The notes: generated by a model not told the origin, from the letters alone. A DNA stretch of 12,549 bases from Oscillospiraceae bacterium (GCA_016296235.1 JAEDJR010000040.1:1-12549); one strand, 5' to 3'. Shown: positions 6,057 to 12,549, counted from the stretch's first letter. Program-made: numbers and translations.

Positions 6057-7901
6057 ATGGCTAAGAATAAGAAGAATTCCTCCAAACGGTCCGGCGGCCT
6101 GTTCTCCCGTCTGTTCGGCAGCCGCAACAAGGCCACCAGCTTCCTGGAAGAGGAGCAGATGCAGAGCCCCGGCCGTGTGGTGTTCAAGAACTTTATCCAC
6201 AATCCCCTGGGCATGACCGGCCTGATCATTTTCCTGTGCATTTTCATTTTCGTCATGGTCGGCCCTCACTTTATGCCCATTGACCTGAGCTATCAGGACA
6301 ACACCCAGGCCAACGTGCCGCCCACCATGAGCATGATGACGCCCCCCGATAACATGGAGGGCAAGCTGGTGGACATCACCCCCGGCACCACCTTTGCCAT
6401 CGGCGTCACCGATGCCGGCAAGGTCTATGTCTGGGGCTACACCAAGATCACCGATAAGATTGACCTGGCCGATATTCCGGAAGAGGTCCAGGAGGCCAAC
6501 ATCGTGCAGATTGCCGCCGGCTACGACCATGTGGCGGCCCTGGACGACCAGGGCAAGATCTATATCTGGGGCAATGACCGTCTGGGCCAGGACATCCTGC
6601 CTACCGAGCTGCAGACTGCCATGATCTCCCGGAAGGACCTGCACTTCGTGCAGCTGGAGGCCGGCTACCAGTTCACCGTCGCCGTCACCGAGGACGGCCA
6701 GGTGTACACCTGGGGCAACCAGAACATGTGCGATGTCAAGGTCAAAAAGGACATCAAGGGCCATGTGCAGAAAGTGGCTCTGACCAACTATAACTACATT
6801 GCTCTGCTGGACGACGGCACCGTGTCCTACGGCGGCTTCCAGAAGAATCCCATCGCCTCCGTTCCGGAGTCCCTGGGCAACAACATCGTGGATATCGCCG
6901 CCACGGGCAACACCTGCGCCGCTGTGGATGCCAACGGTAAGATTACCGTCTGGGGCAACGCCTCCAAGGGCGAAGACAAGATCCCCGAAATGGACAGCAA
7001 GCCCGTGGAGCTGTACGGCGGCCTGAACCACTATACGGCTCTGCTGGAGAACGGCGAAGTGGTCTCCTGGGGCGACGATACCCACGGCCAGGCCACGATC
7101 CCGGCTTCCGTCCATGACGCGGATGTGGAAACCGTCTTTGCCGGCTTTTATCAGAACTACGCCATCACCACCGACGGCAAGCTGGAAACCTGGGGCCTCA
7201 AGGGTTACCTCTGCGGCACCGACAACTTTGGCCGTGACATTCTGACCCGTATCGTCAACGGCGGCCGCGTCACCATGACCGTCGGCGCAGTCTCCGTCAT
7301 TATTTCTCTGATTATCGGCGTCATTATGGGCGGCGTGGCCGGATATTTTGGCGGCTGGGTGGACATGCTGGTTATGCGTGCCGCAGAAATCATCGGCGGC
7401 CTGCCGTTCCTGCCCTTCGCCCTGATCCTGTCCGCCATCATCGGCACGGCCATCTCCGTGGAACAGAGAATGTACCTGATTATGGTGGTTCTGGGCGTTT
7501 TGAGCTGGCCCGGCACCTGCCGTCTGGTCCGTGCCCAGATCCTGAGCCAGAGAGAGCAGGAGTTCGTCACGGCAGCCAAGGCCATGGGCGTGCGGGAAGG
7601 CTCCATCGTCTTCCGTCACATTCTGCCCAACGTGCTGTCCCTGATTCTGGTGACGGCCACCCTGGACTTCGCCACCTGCATGCTGACCGAGTCCTCCCTG
7701 TCCTACCTGGGCTTCGGCATTTCGCCTCCCACGCCCACTTGGGGCAATATGCTCACCGGCGCCAACAACTCCGTGGTCATCCAGCAGTACTGGTGGCGCT
7801 GGGTATTCCCCGCTGCGGTCTTTGCAATCTGCACCATCTGCATCAACCTGGTGGGCGACGCCCTGCGTGACGCCTTCGATCCCAAGTCTGCGGAACGCTA
7901 A
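6057..7901 (+). CDS. oppC: Peptide ABC transporter permease, OppC/DppC type, with inserted RCC1-like propeller
   Basis: This is the second channel-forming permease of the importer. It has 614 residues where the family usually has about 300. Residues 1-50 are a basic cytoplasmic tail ending in HNPLG, followed by the first membrane helix (about 53-70). The conserved motif GTDNFGRDILTRIVNGGR appears only at 387-404; the remaining helices and the EAA loop (EFVTAAKAMG at 502-511, then HILPNVLSLIL) are normal, as is the ending SYLGFG...TPTWG...NLVGDALRDAFDP. Between helix 1 and GTDNFGRD lie about 280 residues (103-382) that are not permease sequence but seven RCC1-like repeats. By family topology this loop is outside the cytoplasm. 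The reading frame is continuous and codon use does not change, so this is a real fusion and not an assembly error. AAGGAGGA (6043-6050) overlaps the oppB stop. The role of the insert is unknown. Confidence 0.95.
   Translation: MAKNKKNSSKRSGGLFSRLFGSRNKATSFLEEEQMQSPGRVVFKNFIHNPLGMTGLIIFLCIFIFVMVGPHFMPIDLSYQDNTQANVPPTMSMMTPPDNMEGKLVDITPGTTFAIGVTDAGKVYVWGYTKITDKIDLADIPEEVQEANIVQIAAGYDHVAALDDQGKIYIWGNDRLGQDILPTELQTAMISRKDLHFVQLEAGYQFTVAVTEDGQVYTWGNQNMCDVKVKKDIKGHVQKVALTNYNYIALLDDGTVSYGGFQKNPIASVPESLGNNIVDIAATGNTCAAVDANGKITVWGNASKGEDKIPEMDSKPVELYGGLNHYTALLENGEVVSWGDDTHGQATIPASVHDADVETVFAGFYQNYAITTDGKLETWGLKGYLCGTDNFGRDILTRIVNGGRVTMTVGAVSVIISLIIGVIMGGVAGYFGGWVDMLVMRAAEIIGGLPFLPFALILSAIIGTAISVEQRMYLIMVVLGVLSWPGTCRLVRAQILSQREQEFVTAAKAMGVREGSIVFRHILPNVLSLILVTATLDFATCMLTESSLSYLGFGISPPTPTWGNMLTGANNSVVIQQYWWRWVFPAAVFAICTICINLVGDALRDAFDPKSAER
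6363..7202 (+). other. Seven RCC1-like repeats inside OppC
   Basis: In-frame domain, residues 103-382 of the permease. Each unit of 39-48 residues follows the pattern V-x-I-x-A-G-x-x-x-x-x-A-[VL]-x-x-x-G-x-[VI]-x-x-W-G. Trp-Gly pairs fall at 126, 171, 219, 299, 338 and 379; the fourth unit is degenerate (SYGG at 257-260). Examples are AAGYDHVAALDDQGKIYIWG (153-172) and YGGLNHYTALLENGEVVSWG (320-339). Seven units are the number needed to close an RCC1-type seven-bladed beta-propeller. Units are well diverged in DNA, so the expansion is not recent. RCC1 folds generally bind proteins; a partner here cannot be read from sequence. Confidence 0.9.
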
Positions 7902-7915
7902 GGAGGTTTGAAGAT

Positions 7916-8902
7916 ATGGCACTTTTGGAACTGAAAAATTTGAAAACCTTCTTCACCACCAAGCGCGGCATCGTCAAAGCCGTTAATGACGTCAGCTATT
8001 CGGTGGACGCCGGCAAGGTTCTGGGCGTCGTGGGCGAGTCCGGCTCCGGCAAGTCCGTCTCCGCCATGAGCGTCCTGCAGCTGCTGGACAACAACGGCTT
8101 TATTGAGAGCGGCGAAATCTGGTTTGACGGCCAGGAACTGACCCATATGACCCGCAACGAGATGTACAAGATCCGCGGCAACGCCATCTCCGTCATCTTC
8201 CAGGAGCCCATGACCAGCCTGAACCCCGTCTTCACCGTCAGCCGCCAGCTCAGCGAGCCTCTGATGATCCATCAGGGCATGTCCAAGAAGGAAGCGGCCA
8301 AGAAGGCCGTGGAGCTGCTGGCCGACGTTAAGATCCCCAACCCCGAGGTTGTGGCGGCCCAGTATCCCCATCAGCTGTCCGGCGGTATGCGCCAGCGTGT
8401 CATGATCGCCATGGCCCTGGCCTGCAAGCCCAAGCTGCTGATCGCCGACGAGCCGACCACCGCGCTGGACGTGACCATCCAGGCCCAGATTCTGAAGCTC
8501 ATGAACGAGCTGAAGGACAAGAACGGCACCGCCGTCCTGTTCATCACCCATGACCTGGGCGTTATCAACCAGATGGCCGACGATGTGGCCGTTATGTACT
8601 GCGGCCAGGTGGTGGAGCTGGCGCCCGCCGGCACCATCTTCCACGGCGGCGAATTCTCCCATCCCTATACCGAGGGCCTGATGCTTTCCGTGCCCCGGCT
8701 GGACACCCCCACCAACACCCGCCTGGAGGCCATTCCCGGCGCCGTGCCTCATCCCCTGGACCTGCCCAAGGGCTGCAAGTTCGCGCCCCGCTGCAAATAT
8801 GCCACGGACCGCTGCCGCCAGGAGGAGCCGGAGCTGACCCACGTCAGCGAGACGCAGCAGATTCGCTGCTTCTATCCCAACAAGGAGGCGCGCCATGGAT
8901 AA
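7916..8902 (+). CDS. oppD: Peptide ABC transporter ATP-binding protein, OppD/DppD type
   Basis: This is a cytoplasmic ATPase subunit that drives peptide import with its partner OppF. All motifs are present: Walker A GESGSGKS (40-47), Q-loop at Q96 in VIFQEPMTSLNP, signature LSGGMRQR (S155), Walker B IADEP (D178, E179), D-loop TALD, and H-loop H212 in FITHD. The C-terminal oligopeptide-transporter extension contains GCKFAPRC...C...C, the cysteine cluster usual in OppD/OppF proteins and reported to hold an iron-sulfur cluster in some homologues. The 328 residues and the 50-residue spacing from Walker A lysine to the Q-loop are normal, which makes it a useful internal control for the expanded OppF. 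AAGGAGG (7900-7906) overlaps the oppC stop. Its own stop overlaps the oppF start by eight bases in ATGGATAA, suggesting coupled translation. Confidence 0.97.
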   Translation: MALLELKNLKTFFTTKRGIVKAVNDVSYSVDAGKVLGVVGESGSGKSVSAMSVLQLLDNNGFIESGEIWFDGQELTHMTRNEMYKIRGNAISVIFQEPMTSLNPVFTVSRQLSEPLMIHQGMSKKEAAKKAVELLADVKIPNPEVVAAQYPHQLSGGMRQRVMIAMALACKPKLLIADEPTTALDVTIQAQILKLMNELKDKNGTAVLFITHDLGVINQMADDVAVMYCGQVVELAPAGTIFHGGEFSHPYTEGLMLSVPRLDTPTNTRLEAIPGAVPHPLDLPKGCKFAPRCKYATDRCRQEEPELTHVSETQQIRCFYPNKEARHG

Positions 8903-10427
8903 CAAAGAGGTTCTGCTTCGCATCAGCAATCTGAAGCAATATTTTCCCATCAAGCGCGGCCGCGTGGTGAAGGCCAACGACGGCATCTCCATCGATATCT
9001 ATAAGGGCGAGACCTTCGGCCTGGTCGGCGAGTCCGGCTGCGGCAAGTCCACCCTGGGCCGCACCATCCTCCAGCTGTACCACCAGACCTATGGCCGGAC
9101 CATGTACTATGGCCGCTCCCTGGACGATCTGGCGCCCAAGTATATGCTGGATACCATCAAGAACCTGCCCAAGCTCCGCAGCCAGTGGAAGGAGCTGGAG
9201 GCCAAGAAGGATAAGCTGGAGGCCGAATACGCAAAGCTGTCCGAGGAAGATCAGTACGCCAAGCATGGCGAGCTGGATCAGGCCCGGAAGCTGGCGGAGG
9301 ACGCCATGCTCAACATGACCAAGATCGTCGGCGGCTTTGTGACCGTCAAGGATCTGGCACCCGTGCAGGCCCTGTACGAGAAGGCCTACGGCATTTCCAA
9401 GCAGATTACCAATCTGGATGACGAGCTGCAGAGCGCCCAGGTGGATCTGGACGACGAGAACTTCGCCCTGAGCAAGGGCAAGAGCTCCCAGGCTAAGGTG
9501 GACGCCGCCAAGGCCAAGGTGAAGTCCATTGAGGACCGCATCGCCGGTCTGCGGGCGGACATGAAAAAGGTTCAGGGCGAAATTGACGTTCTGCGCCGGC
9601 CCTATGCCGCAGATCCCGAATTCCAGAAGTATGAGGCATACCGGGACGACGGCATCGACCTGGCCCGCCTGACCTACAACGAAATGCGCAAGCTCCGTCG
9701 GGATATGCAGCTGATCTTCCAGGATCCCTACTCCTCCCTGAACCCCCGCATGAGCGTGGGCCAGATCATCAGCGAGGGCATGCAGGCCCACAACATGATC
9801 AAGAAAAAGGACGAGCGGATGCAGGAAATGGTGCTGAAGGTCATGGATCAGTGCGGACTGGCTCCCTACTTCCTGCACCGGTTCCCCCATCAGTTCTCCG
9901 GCGGCCAGCGTCAGCGTATCGGCATCGCCCGCGCCCTGGCCACCCATCCCAAGTTCGTGGTCTGCGATGAGGCGGTTTCCGCTCTGGACGTGTCCATTCA
10001 GGCCCAGATCATCAACCTGCTGCAGGATCTGAAGGAGCAGGAGGATCTGACCTACCTGTTCATCACCCACGACCTGTCCGTGGTCAAGTACATTTCCGAC
10101 CGCATCGGCGTCATGTACCTGGGCACCATGGTGGAGCTGGCGGACTCTCAGGAGATCTTTGACAACCCGGTGCATCCCTACACCGAGGCGCTGCTGAACG
10201 CCATTCCCACCACCGAGGACGAGAGCCGTAAGGAGCTGCAGATCCTGGAGGGCGATATTCCCAGCCCGGTGAACCCGCCCAAGGGCTGCAAGTTCCATAC
10301 CCGCTGCGCCTACTGCACGGAAATCTGCAAGCAGGTGGTTCCCGAGTGGGAGGAGGTTGCTCCCAACCACTTCGTGGCCTGCCACCACAAGCTCCATCGC
10401 GTCAGCGAAAAGGAGAAGAAGGACTAA
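8895..10427 (+). CDS. oppF: Peptide ABC transporter ATP-binding protein, OppF/DppF type, with coiled-coil insert
   Basis: This is the second ATPase of the importer. At 510 residues it is far longer than the usual 310-340. Walker A GESGCGKST is at 45-53, the Q-loop glutamine is Q276 (LIFQDPYSSLNPR), the signature SGGQ is at 335-338, Walker B is CDEAVSALD (D358, E359), and the H-loop is H392. The C-terminus has the cysteine cluster CKFHTRCAYCTEIC and CHH. The Walker A lysine to Q-loop distance is 225 residues, against 50 in OppD next door. The extra sequence (about 84-262) is highly charged and helical. The frame is uninterrupted and all catalytic residues are kept, so the protein should be an active ATPase. 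AAGGAGG (8882-8888) lies inside oppD. It is the last gene of the operon, since a strong hairpin follows. Confidence 0.96.
   Translation: MDNKEVLLRISNLKQYFPIKRGRVVKANDGISIDIYKGETFGLVGESGCGKSTLGRTILQLYHQTYGRTMYYGRSLDDLAPKYMLDTIKNLPKLRSQWKELEAKKDKLEAEYAKLSEEDQYAKHGELDQARKLAEDAMLNMTKIVGGFVTVKDLAPVQALYEKAYGISKQITNLDDELQSAQVDLDDENFALSKGKSSQAKVDAAKAKVKSIEDRIAGLRADMKKVQGEIDVLRRPYAADPEFQKYEAYRDDGIDLARLTYNEMRKLRRDMQLIFQDPYSSLNPRMSVGQIISEGMQAHNMIKKKDERMQEMVLKVMDQCGLAPYFLHRFPHQFSGGQRQRIGIARALATHPKFVVCDEAVSALDVSIQAQIINLLQDLKEQEDLTYLFITHDLSVVKYISDRIGVMYLGTMVELADSQEIFDNPVHPYTEALLNAIPTTEDESRKELQILEGDIPSPVNPPKGCKFHTRCAYCTEICKQVVPEWEEVAPNHFVACHHKLHRVSEKEKKD
9144..9680 (+). other. Coiled-coil insert inside OppF between Walker A and Q-loop
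   Basis: In-frame region, about residues 84-262. A first helix-rich arm (about 93-140) is dense in Lys/Glu with regular Leu/Ala, e.g. WKELEAKKDKLEAEYAKL. A central, less charged piece (GGFVTVKDLAP, 146-156) follows. A second long helical part (about 158-235) is interrupted near SKGKSS (193-198) and includes VDAAKAKVKSIEDRIAGL. A non-helical tail (RRPYAADPEFQKYEAYRDDG, 234-253) returns to the ATPase core at NEMRKLRRDMQ. The layout suggests an antiparallel helical hairpin projecting into the cytoplasm. Confidence 0.85.
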
Positions 10428-10432
10428 TCAAC

Positions 10433-10473
10433 AATTCCGCCGCTGCCATGGCAGTCATGGCAGCGGCGAAATT
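10433..10473 (+). terminator. Strong hairpin after oppF, weak terminator or attenuator
   Basis: CGCCGCTGCCATG (10438-10450) pairs perfectly with CATGGCAGCGGCG (10456-10468) around GCAGT. After one mismatch, AATT (10433-10436) pairs with AATT (10470-10473). It starts six bases after the oppF stop. Only short A/T sequence follows instead of a long T-run, so termination may be partial and the small downstream gene may receive read-through. Confidence 0.6.
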
Positions 10474-10496
10474 TATCCCGGGAAAGGAGAGACAGG

Positions 10497-10724
10497 ATGC
10501 TGTTTCAGAAAAAAGTGGATCGCGCCATGGACTATGCCCATCAATCCGGCGGTCACGATCCGGAAAAAGAGCAGGAGGAACGGGAGGAGGACATCCGCAA
10601 GGAGGTCGAGAAGGGCGATACCCTGGCCATGATCGTGTCGGCCCTGCTGGTGATTCTCCCTGTGGCCGTCGTGGCCCTGCTGCTCCTGGCCCTCTTCGGC
10701 GCCCTGCCCCTGCTCCTGGGGTAA
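10497..10724 (+). CDS. Small single-span membrane protein, unknown function
   Basis: I do not recognise a family. The 75-residue product starts with a short amphipathic part (MLFQKKVDRAMDYAH), then a very charged stretch rich in Glu, Lys and Arg (residues 21-41), and ends with one long hydrophobic segment (about 43-74) rich in Leu, Val and Ala with prolines at 55 and 71. The translation start is well supported: AAGGAGA at 10484-10490, six bases before ATG. The predicted layout is a cytoplasmic charged N-terminus with a C-terminal membrane anchor, although the long hydrophobic stretch could form a re-entrant turn at P55. It lies 69 bases after oppF behind a hairpin, so it may be an operon tail gene or independent. 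No promoter is evident in the gap. Existence as a gene is likely; function is unknown. Confidence 0.75.
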   Translation: MLFQKKVDRAMDYAHQSGGHDPEKEQEEREEDIRKEVEKGDTLAMIVSALLVILPVAVVALLLLALFGALPLLLG

Positions 10725-10733
10725 CCGAAAAAC

Positions 10734-10849
10734 AGAGCCTGACGTAAAAGCGATTCTGAACAGATTTAGCTGCACGCACAGCCTCCCCTTACGCAGGGGA
10801 GCCTTGGTGCGATCATCGTTTGTTCAGAATCGCTTTTATGTCAGGCTCT
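10734..10849. terminator. 116-nt near-perfect inverted repeat between converging genes, likely bidirectional terminator
   Basis: The 30-bp arms 10734-10763 (AGAGCCTGAC...) and 10820-10849 (...GTCAGGCTCT) pair at 28 positions, and the two exceptions are G-T, i.e. wobbles in a + strand RNA. The centre contains CTCCCCT/AGGGGAG and CGCAC/GTGCG. ATTTTGCACTTTTTT follows on the + side and GTTTTTC on the - side. It serves the 75-residue protein gene and dnaJ. The long terminal repeats also resemble a MITE that has been adopted as a terminator. Confidence 0.75.
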
Positions 10850-10862
10850 ATTTTGCACTTTT

Positions 10863-12014
10863 TTAATTGTCGAAGCTATCCCGCAGTTTTTCGAAGAAGC
10901 CCTTGCGCTTGGGCTGGCCGTCGTCATCCAGGGTGGCGTCCAGCTTTTTCAGCAGCTCTTTCTGCTCCCGGGTCAGCTTGGTGGGCGTCTCCACCACCAC
11001 GGTGACGTACTGGTCGCCGCGGTTCTTGTAGCCCACATAGGGAATGCCCTTGCCCTTGAGCCGGAAGGTGGTGCCGGTCTGGGTGCCCTCGGGGATGTTG
11101 TAGCGCACCTTGCCGTCCAGGGTGGGAACCTCAATCTCCGCGCCCAGGGCCGCCTGGGTGAAGGTGATGGGCATCTCGCACAGGACATTGGCGCCGTCCC
11201 GCTCGAAGATGGCGTGGGGCTTGACGGCGACGGTCACCAGAACGTCACCGCAGGGGCCGCCGTTGGAGCCGCAGTTGCCTTCGCCCCGCAGGCGGAAGGA
11301 CTGACCGTTGTCGATGCCGGCGGGCACCTGGACCTTCATGGTCTTGTTCCGCCGCACCTTGCCCTTGCCCTTACAGGTGGTGCAGGGCTCTTTGATGAGC
11401 TTGCCCTTGCCGCCGCAGGTGGGGCAGGGGCTCTCGGACTGCATGGTCATGCCCATGAAGTTCTGCTGGGTGCGGATGGTGCCCCGGCCGCCGCAGCGGG
11501 AACAGGTTTCCGGCTGGGTGCCGGCCTTGCAGCCGCTGCCGCCGCAGGTGGAGCAGGGCTCAATACGGCCGAAGGTGATCTCCTTTTCACAGCCGAAGGC
11601 GGCTTCCTCAAAGGTGATCTCCAGCTCGACGCCCAGGTTCTGCCCCCGGGTGGGGCCGCTGCGGCGCTGTCCGCCGGAGCTGGCGCCGCCGCCGCCGAAG
11701 AAATCGCCGAAGATGCTGCCCAGATCGAAGCCGTCAAAGCCGGAGAAGCCGCCGCCATAGGCGCCGCCGCCGGCGCCGAAGTTGGGATCCACACCGGCAA
11801 AGCCGAACTGGTCGTAGCGGGCCTTCTTGTCGGCGTCGGAGAGCACCTCGTAGGCCTCGTTGATCTCCTTGAATTTTTCCTCCGCAGCCTTGTCACCGGG
11901 GTTCTGATCCGGGTGATATTTCATGGCCAGCTTGCGGTAGGCCTTTTTAATCTCGCCCTCAGAAGCGTTTTTTTCAACGCCCAGGACCTCGTAGTAGTCT
12001 CGTTTATCAGCCAT
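10863..12014 (-). CDS. dnaJ: Chaperone DnaJ (Hsp40)
   Basis: This is a cytosolic co-chaperone that delivers unfolded clients to DnaK and stimulates its ATPase. The 383-residue protein has the full type I layout. The J-domain is at 5-70 with the essential HPD at 34-36. A Gly/Phe-rich region (about 79-115) includes DLGSIFGDFFGGGG. The zinc-binding region has four CxxC pairs (C154/C157, C171/C174, C197/C200, C211/C214), each in a CxxCxGxG context. The C-terminal client-binding beta domains follow, containing VQVPAGIDNGQSFRLRGEG. The start is supported by AGAGGT (12021-12026 on this strand), six bases before ATG. It lies downstream of dnaK on the same strand, about 205 bp away, longer than is typical within an operon because a repeat has entered the gap. 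It ends in front of the large inverted repeat that should stop transcription. Identification is secure. Confidence 0.99.
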   Translation of the reverse strand: MADKRDYYEVLGVEKNASEGEIKKAYRKLAMKYHPDQNPGDKAAEEKFKEINEAYEVLSDADKKARYDQFGFAGVDPNFGAGGGAYGGGFSGFDGFDLGSIFGDFFGGGGASSGGQRRSGPTRGQNLGVELEITFEEAAFGCEKEITFGRIEPCSTCGGSGCKAGTQPETCSRCGGRGTIRTQQNFMGMTMQSESPCPTCGGKGKLIKEPCTTCKGKGKVRRNKTMKVQVPAGIDNGQSFRLRGEGNCGSNGGPCGDVLVTVAVKPHAIFERDGANVLCEMPITFTQAALGAEIEVPTLDGKVRYNIPEGTQTGTTFRLKGKGIPYVGYKNRGDQYVTVVVETPTKLTREQKELLKKLDATLDDDGQPKRKGFFEKLRDSFDN

Positions 12015-12068
12015 AATGTTACCTCTATGTCAGTCCCTTCGTGCGCCGTTGTCAGTGTGCGGAAAATG

Positions 12069-12103
12069 GCATGTCATTGCGAGGAGCGCAGCGACGTGGC
12101 AAT
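12069..12103. repeat. Dispersed repeat in the dnaK-dnaJ spacer (TCATTGCGAG family)
   Basis: GCATGTCATTGCGAG (12069-12083) is an exact 15-base copy of the start of the palindrome at 1986-2000. Here the sequence continues GAGCGCAGCGACGTGGCAAT, so ATTGC (12076-12080) pairs with GCAAT (12099-12103). This form, read as ATTGCCACGTCGC...CTCCTCGCAATGA on the other strand, is a kind of intergenic repeat seen widely in gut Clostridia. No gene is visible in 12015-12219. Confidence 0.7.
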
Positions 12104-12182
12104 CCGTACCCCTTGCAGGCATTCCGTCAGGAGACGGAGGACTGTTGCGGAGCGCACGGGGGACTGCTCTTTTACGAACATC

Positions 12183-12210
12183 TCCCGGGGAAGCGTGGGC
12201 CTCCCCGGGA
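12183..12210 (-). other. Intercistronic hairpin after dnaK
   Basis: TCCCGGGGA (12183-12191) pairs perfectly with TCCCCGGGA (12202-12210) across a 10-base loop, nine bases past the dnaK stop. Reading leftward (the direction of dnaK transcription) there is no T-run, so it is unlikely to be a full terminator. It may protect the dnaK message or reduce dnaJ read-through. Confidence 0.55.
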
Positions 12211-12219
12211 TGGATGCAA

Positions 12220-12549
12220 TCAGTTGACCTCTTCGTAGTCGGCGTCCACAACGCCGTCATCGTTGGGGCCCTGGCTGCCGCCGGGCTGCTGTGCGCCGCC
12301 CTGGGGAGCCTGCTGCTGGTACAGCTTCTCGCTGATGGCGTAGAAGGCCTTCTGGCATTCCTCGGTGGCGGCCTTGATGGCGGCCACGTCATTGCCCTTC
12401 AGGGTTTCCTTCAGGTGGTCGATGGCGGCCTGCACGGGGGCCTTTTCGCTGTCGGAGACCTTGTCACCCAGATCGCTCAGAGCCTTCTCGGACTGGTAGA
12501 CCATCTGGTCGGCCATGTTCCGGGTATCGACCTCGTCCTTGCGGGCCTT
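12220..12549 (-). CDS. dnaK: Chaperone DnaK (Hsp70), C-terminal 109 residues, cut by window edge
   Basis: Only the C-terminal end of this ATP-driven chaperone is inside the window; the frame stays open to base 12549, so the start lies outside. The visible part begins KARKDEVDTRNMADQMVYQS, matching the helical lid of the substrate-binding domain of Hsp70. The lid continues to about YAISEKLYQQQ. A flexible Gln/Gly/Pro-rich tail follows and the protein ends in DDGVVDADYEEVN, the acidic terminus typical of bacterial DnaK (commonly ending EVVDADFEEV). The gene precedes dnaJ on the same strand. The heat-shock promoter and any HrcA/CIRCE site would lie to the right of the window. Confidence 0.97.
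   Translation of the reverse strand, partial: KARKDEVDTRNMADQMVYQSEKALSDLGDKVSDSEKAPVQAAIDHLKETLKGNDVAAIKAATEECQKAFYAISEKLYQQQAPQGGAQQPGGSQGPNDDGVVDADYEEVN

Noticed and set aside
6363..7202. Assembly chimera or frameshift joining an RCC1 protein to a permease
   Set aside because: One frame runs through the whole gene, permease motifs before and after are complete and in order, codon use is uniform, and both ends of the insert fall in a loop where an extra domain is tolerated.
5019..7922. A 967-residue open frame on the - strand spanning oppB and oppC, and similar long antisense frames over the peptidase, the binding protein and oppF
   Set aside because: They mirror well-supported genes. Avoidance of TTA, CTA and TCA codons in GC-rich sense genes removes antisense stops. 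The products are low-complexity in His, Gly, Val and Gln with no family signature.
12015..12219. CIRCE operator for HrcA
   Set aside because: No TTAGCACTC-N9-GAGTGCTAA-like pair is present; such an element would be expected upstream of the operon, outside the window.

Overview
The window looks like chromosomal DNA from a GC-rich gut Clostridium-class Firmicute, most plausibly of the Oscillospiraceae/Ruminococcaceae group. The grounds are strong AGGAGG-type ribosome binding sites, a lipoprotein substrate-binding protein, the dnaK-dnaJ order, and short palindromic intergenic repeats of the TCATTGCGAG and TAGGGGCGGCT kind. The genus is an inference from sequence style, not a database match.

Layout from left to right. 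An M3-family zinc oligoendopeptidase (107-1795, +) is followed by about 690 bp without a gene: first a mosaic of different palindromic repeats (about 1801-2181), then an AT-rich control region (about 2182-2488). Next comes a large lipoprotein peptide-binding protein (2489-4567, +) with its own terminator. A second structured spacer (4621-5024) holds a candidate promoter and a 20-bp inverted repeat. It leads into a tightly packed transporter operon, oppB-oppC-oppD-oppF (5025-10427, +). A strong hairpin separates this from a 75-residue single-span membrane protein (10497-10724, +). A 116-nt near-perfect inverted repeat then lies between the converging + and - strand genes. The right end carries dnaJ (10863-12014, -) and the C-terminal end of dnaK (12220-12549, -, cut by the window edge). 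The two are separated by about 205 bp with a dispersed repeat and a hairpin.

How the genes fit together. The binding lipoprotein, two permeases and two ATPases form one complete peptide importer (peptide/opine/nickel ABC family), and the cytosolic M3 peptidase next door could degrade the imported peptides. DnaK and DnaJ are an unrelated chaperone pair.

The most unusual feature is that two importer subunits carry large extra domains at defined points. The OppC-type permease has about 280 residues forming seven RCC1-like repeats, enough for a closed seven-bladed beta-propeller, in the extracytoplasmic loop between its first membrane helix and the conserved GTDNFGRD motif. The OppF-type ATPase has about 175 extra, largely coiled-coil residues between Walker A and the Q-loop. 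OppB and OppD have ordinary sizes. The importer thus appears remodelled on both faces of the membrane, which I propose as the candidate undescribed system here.
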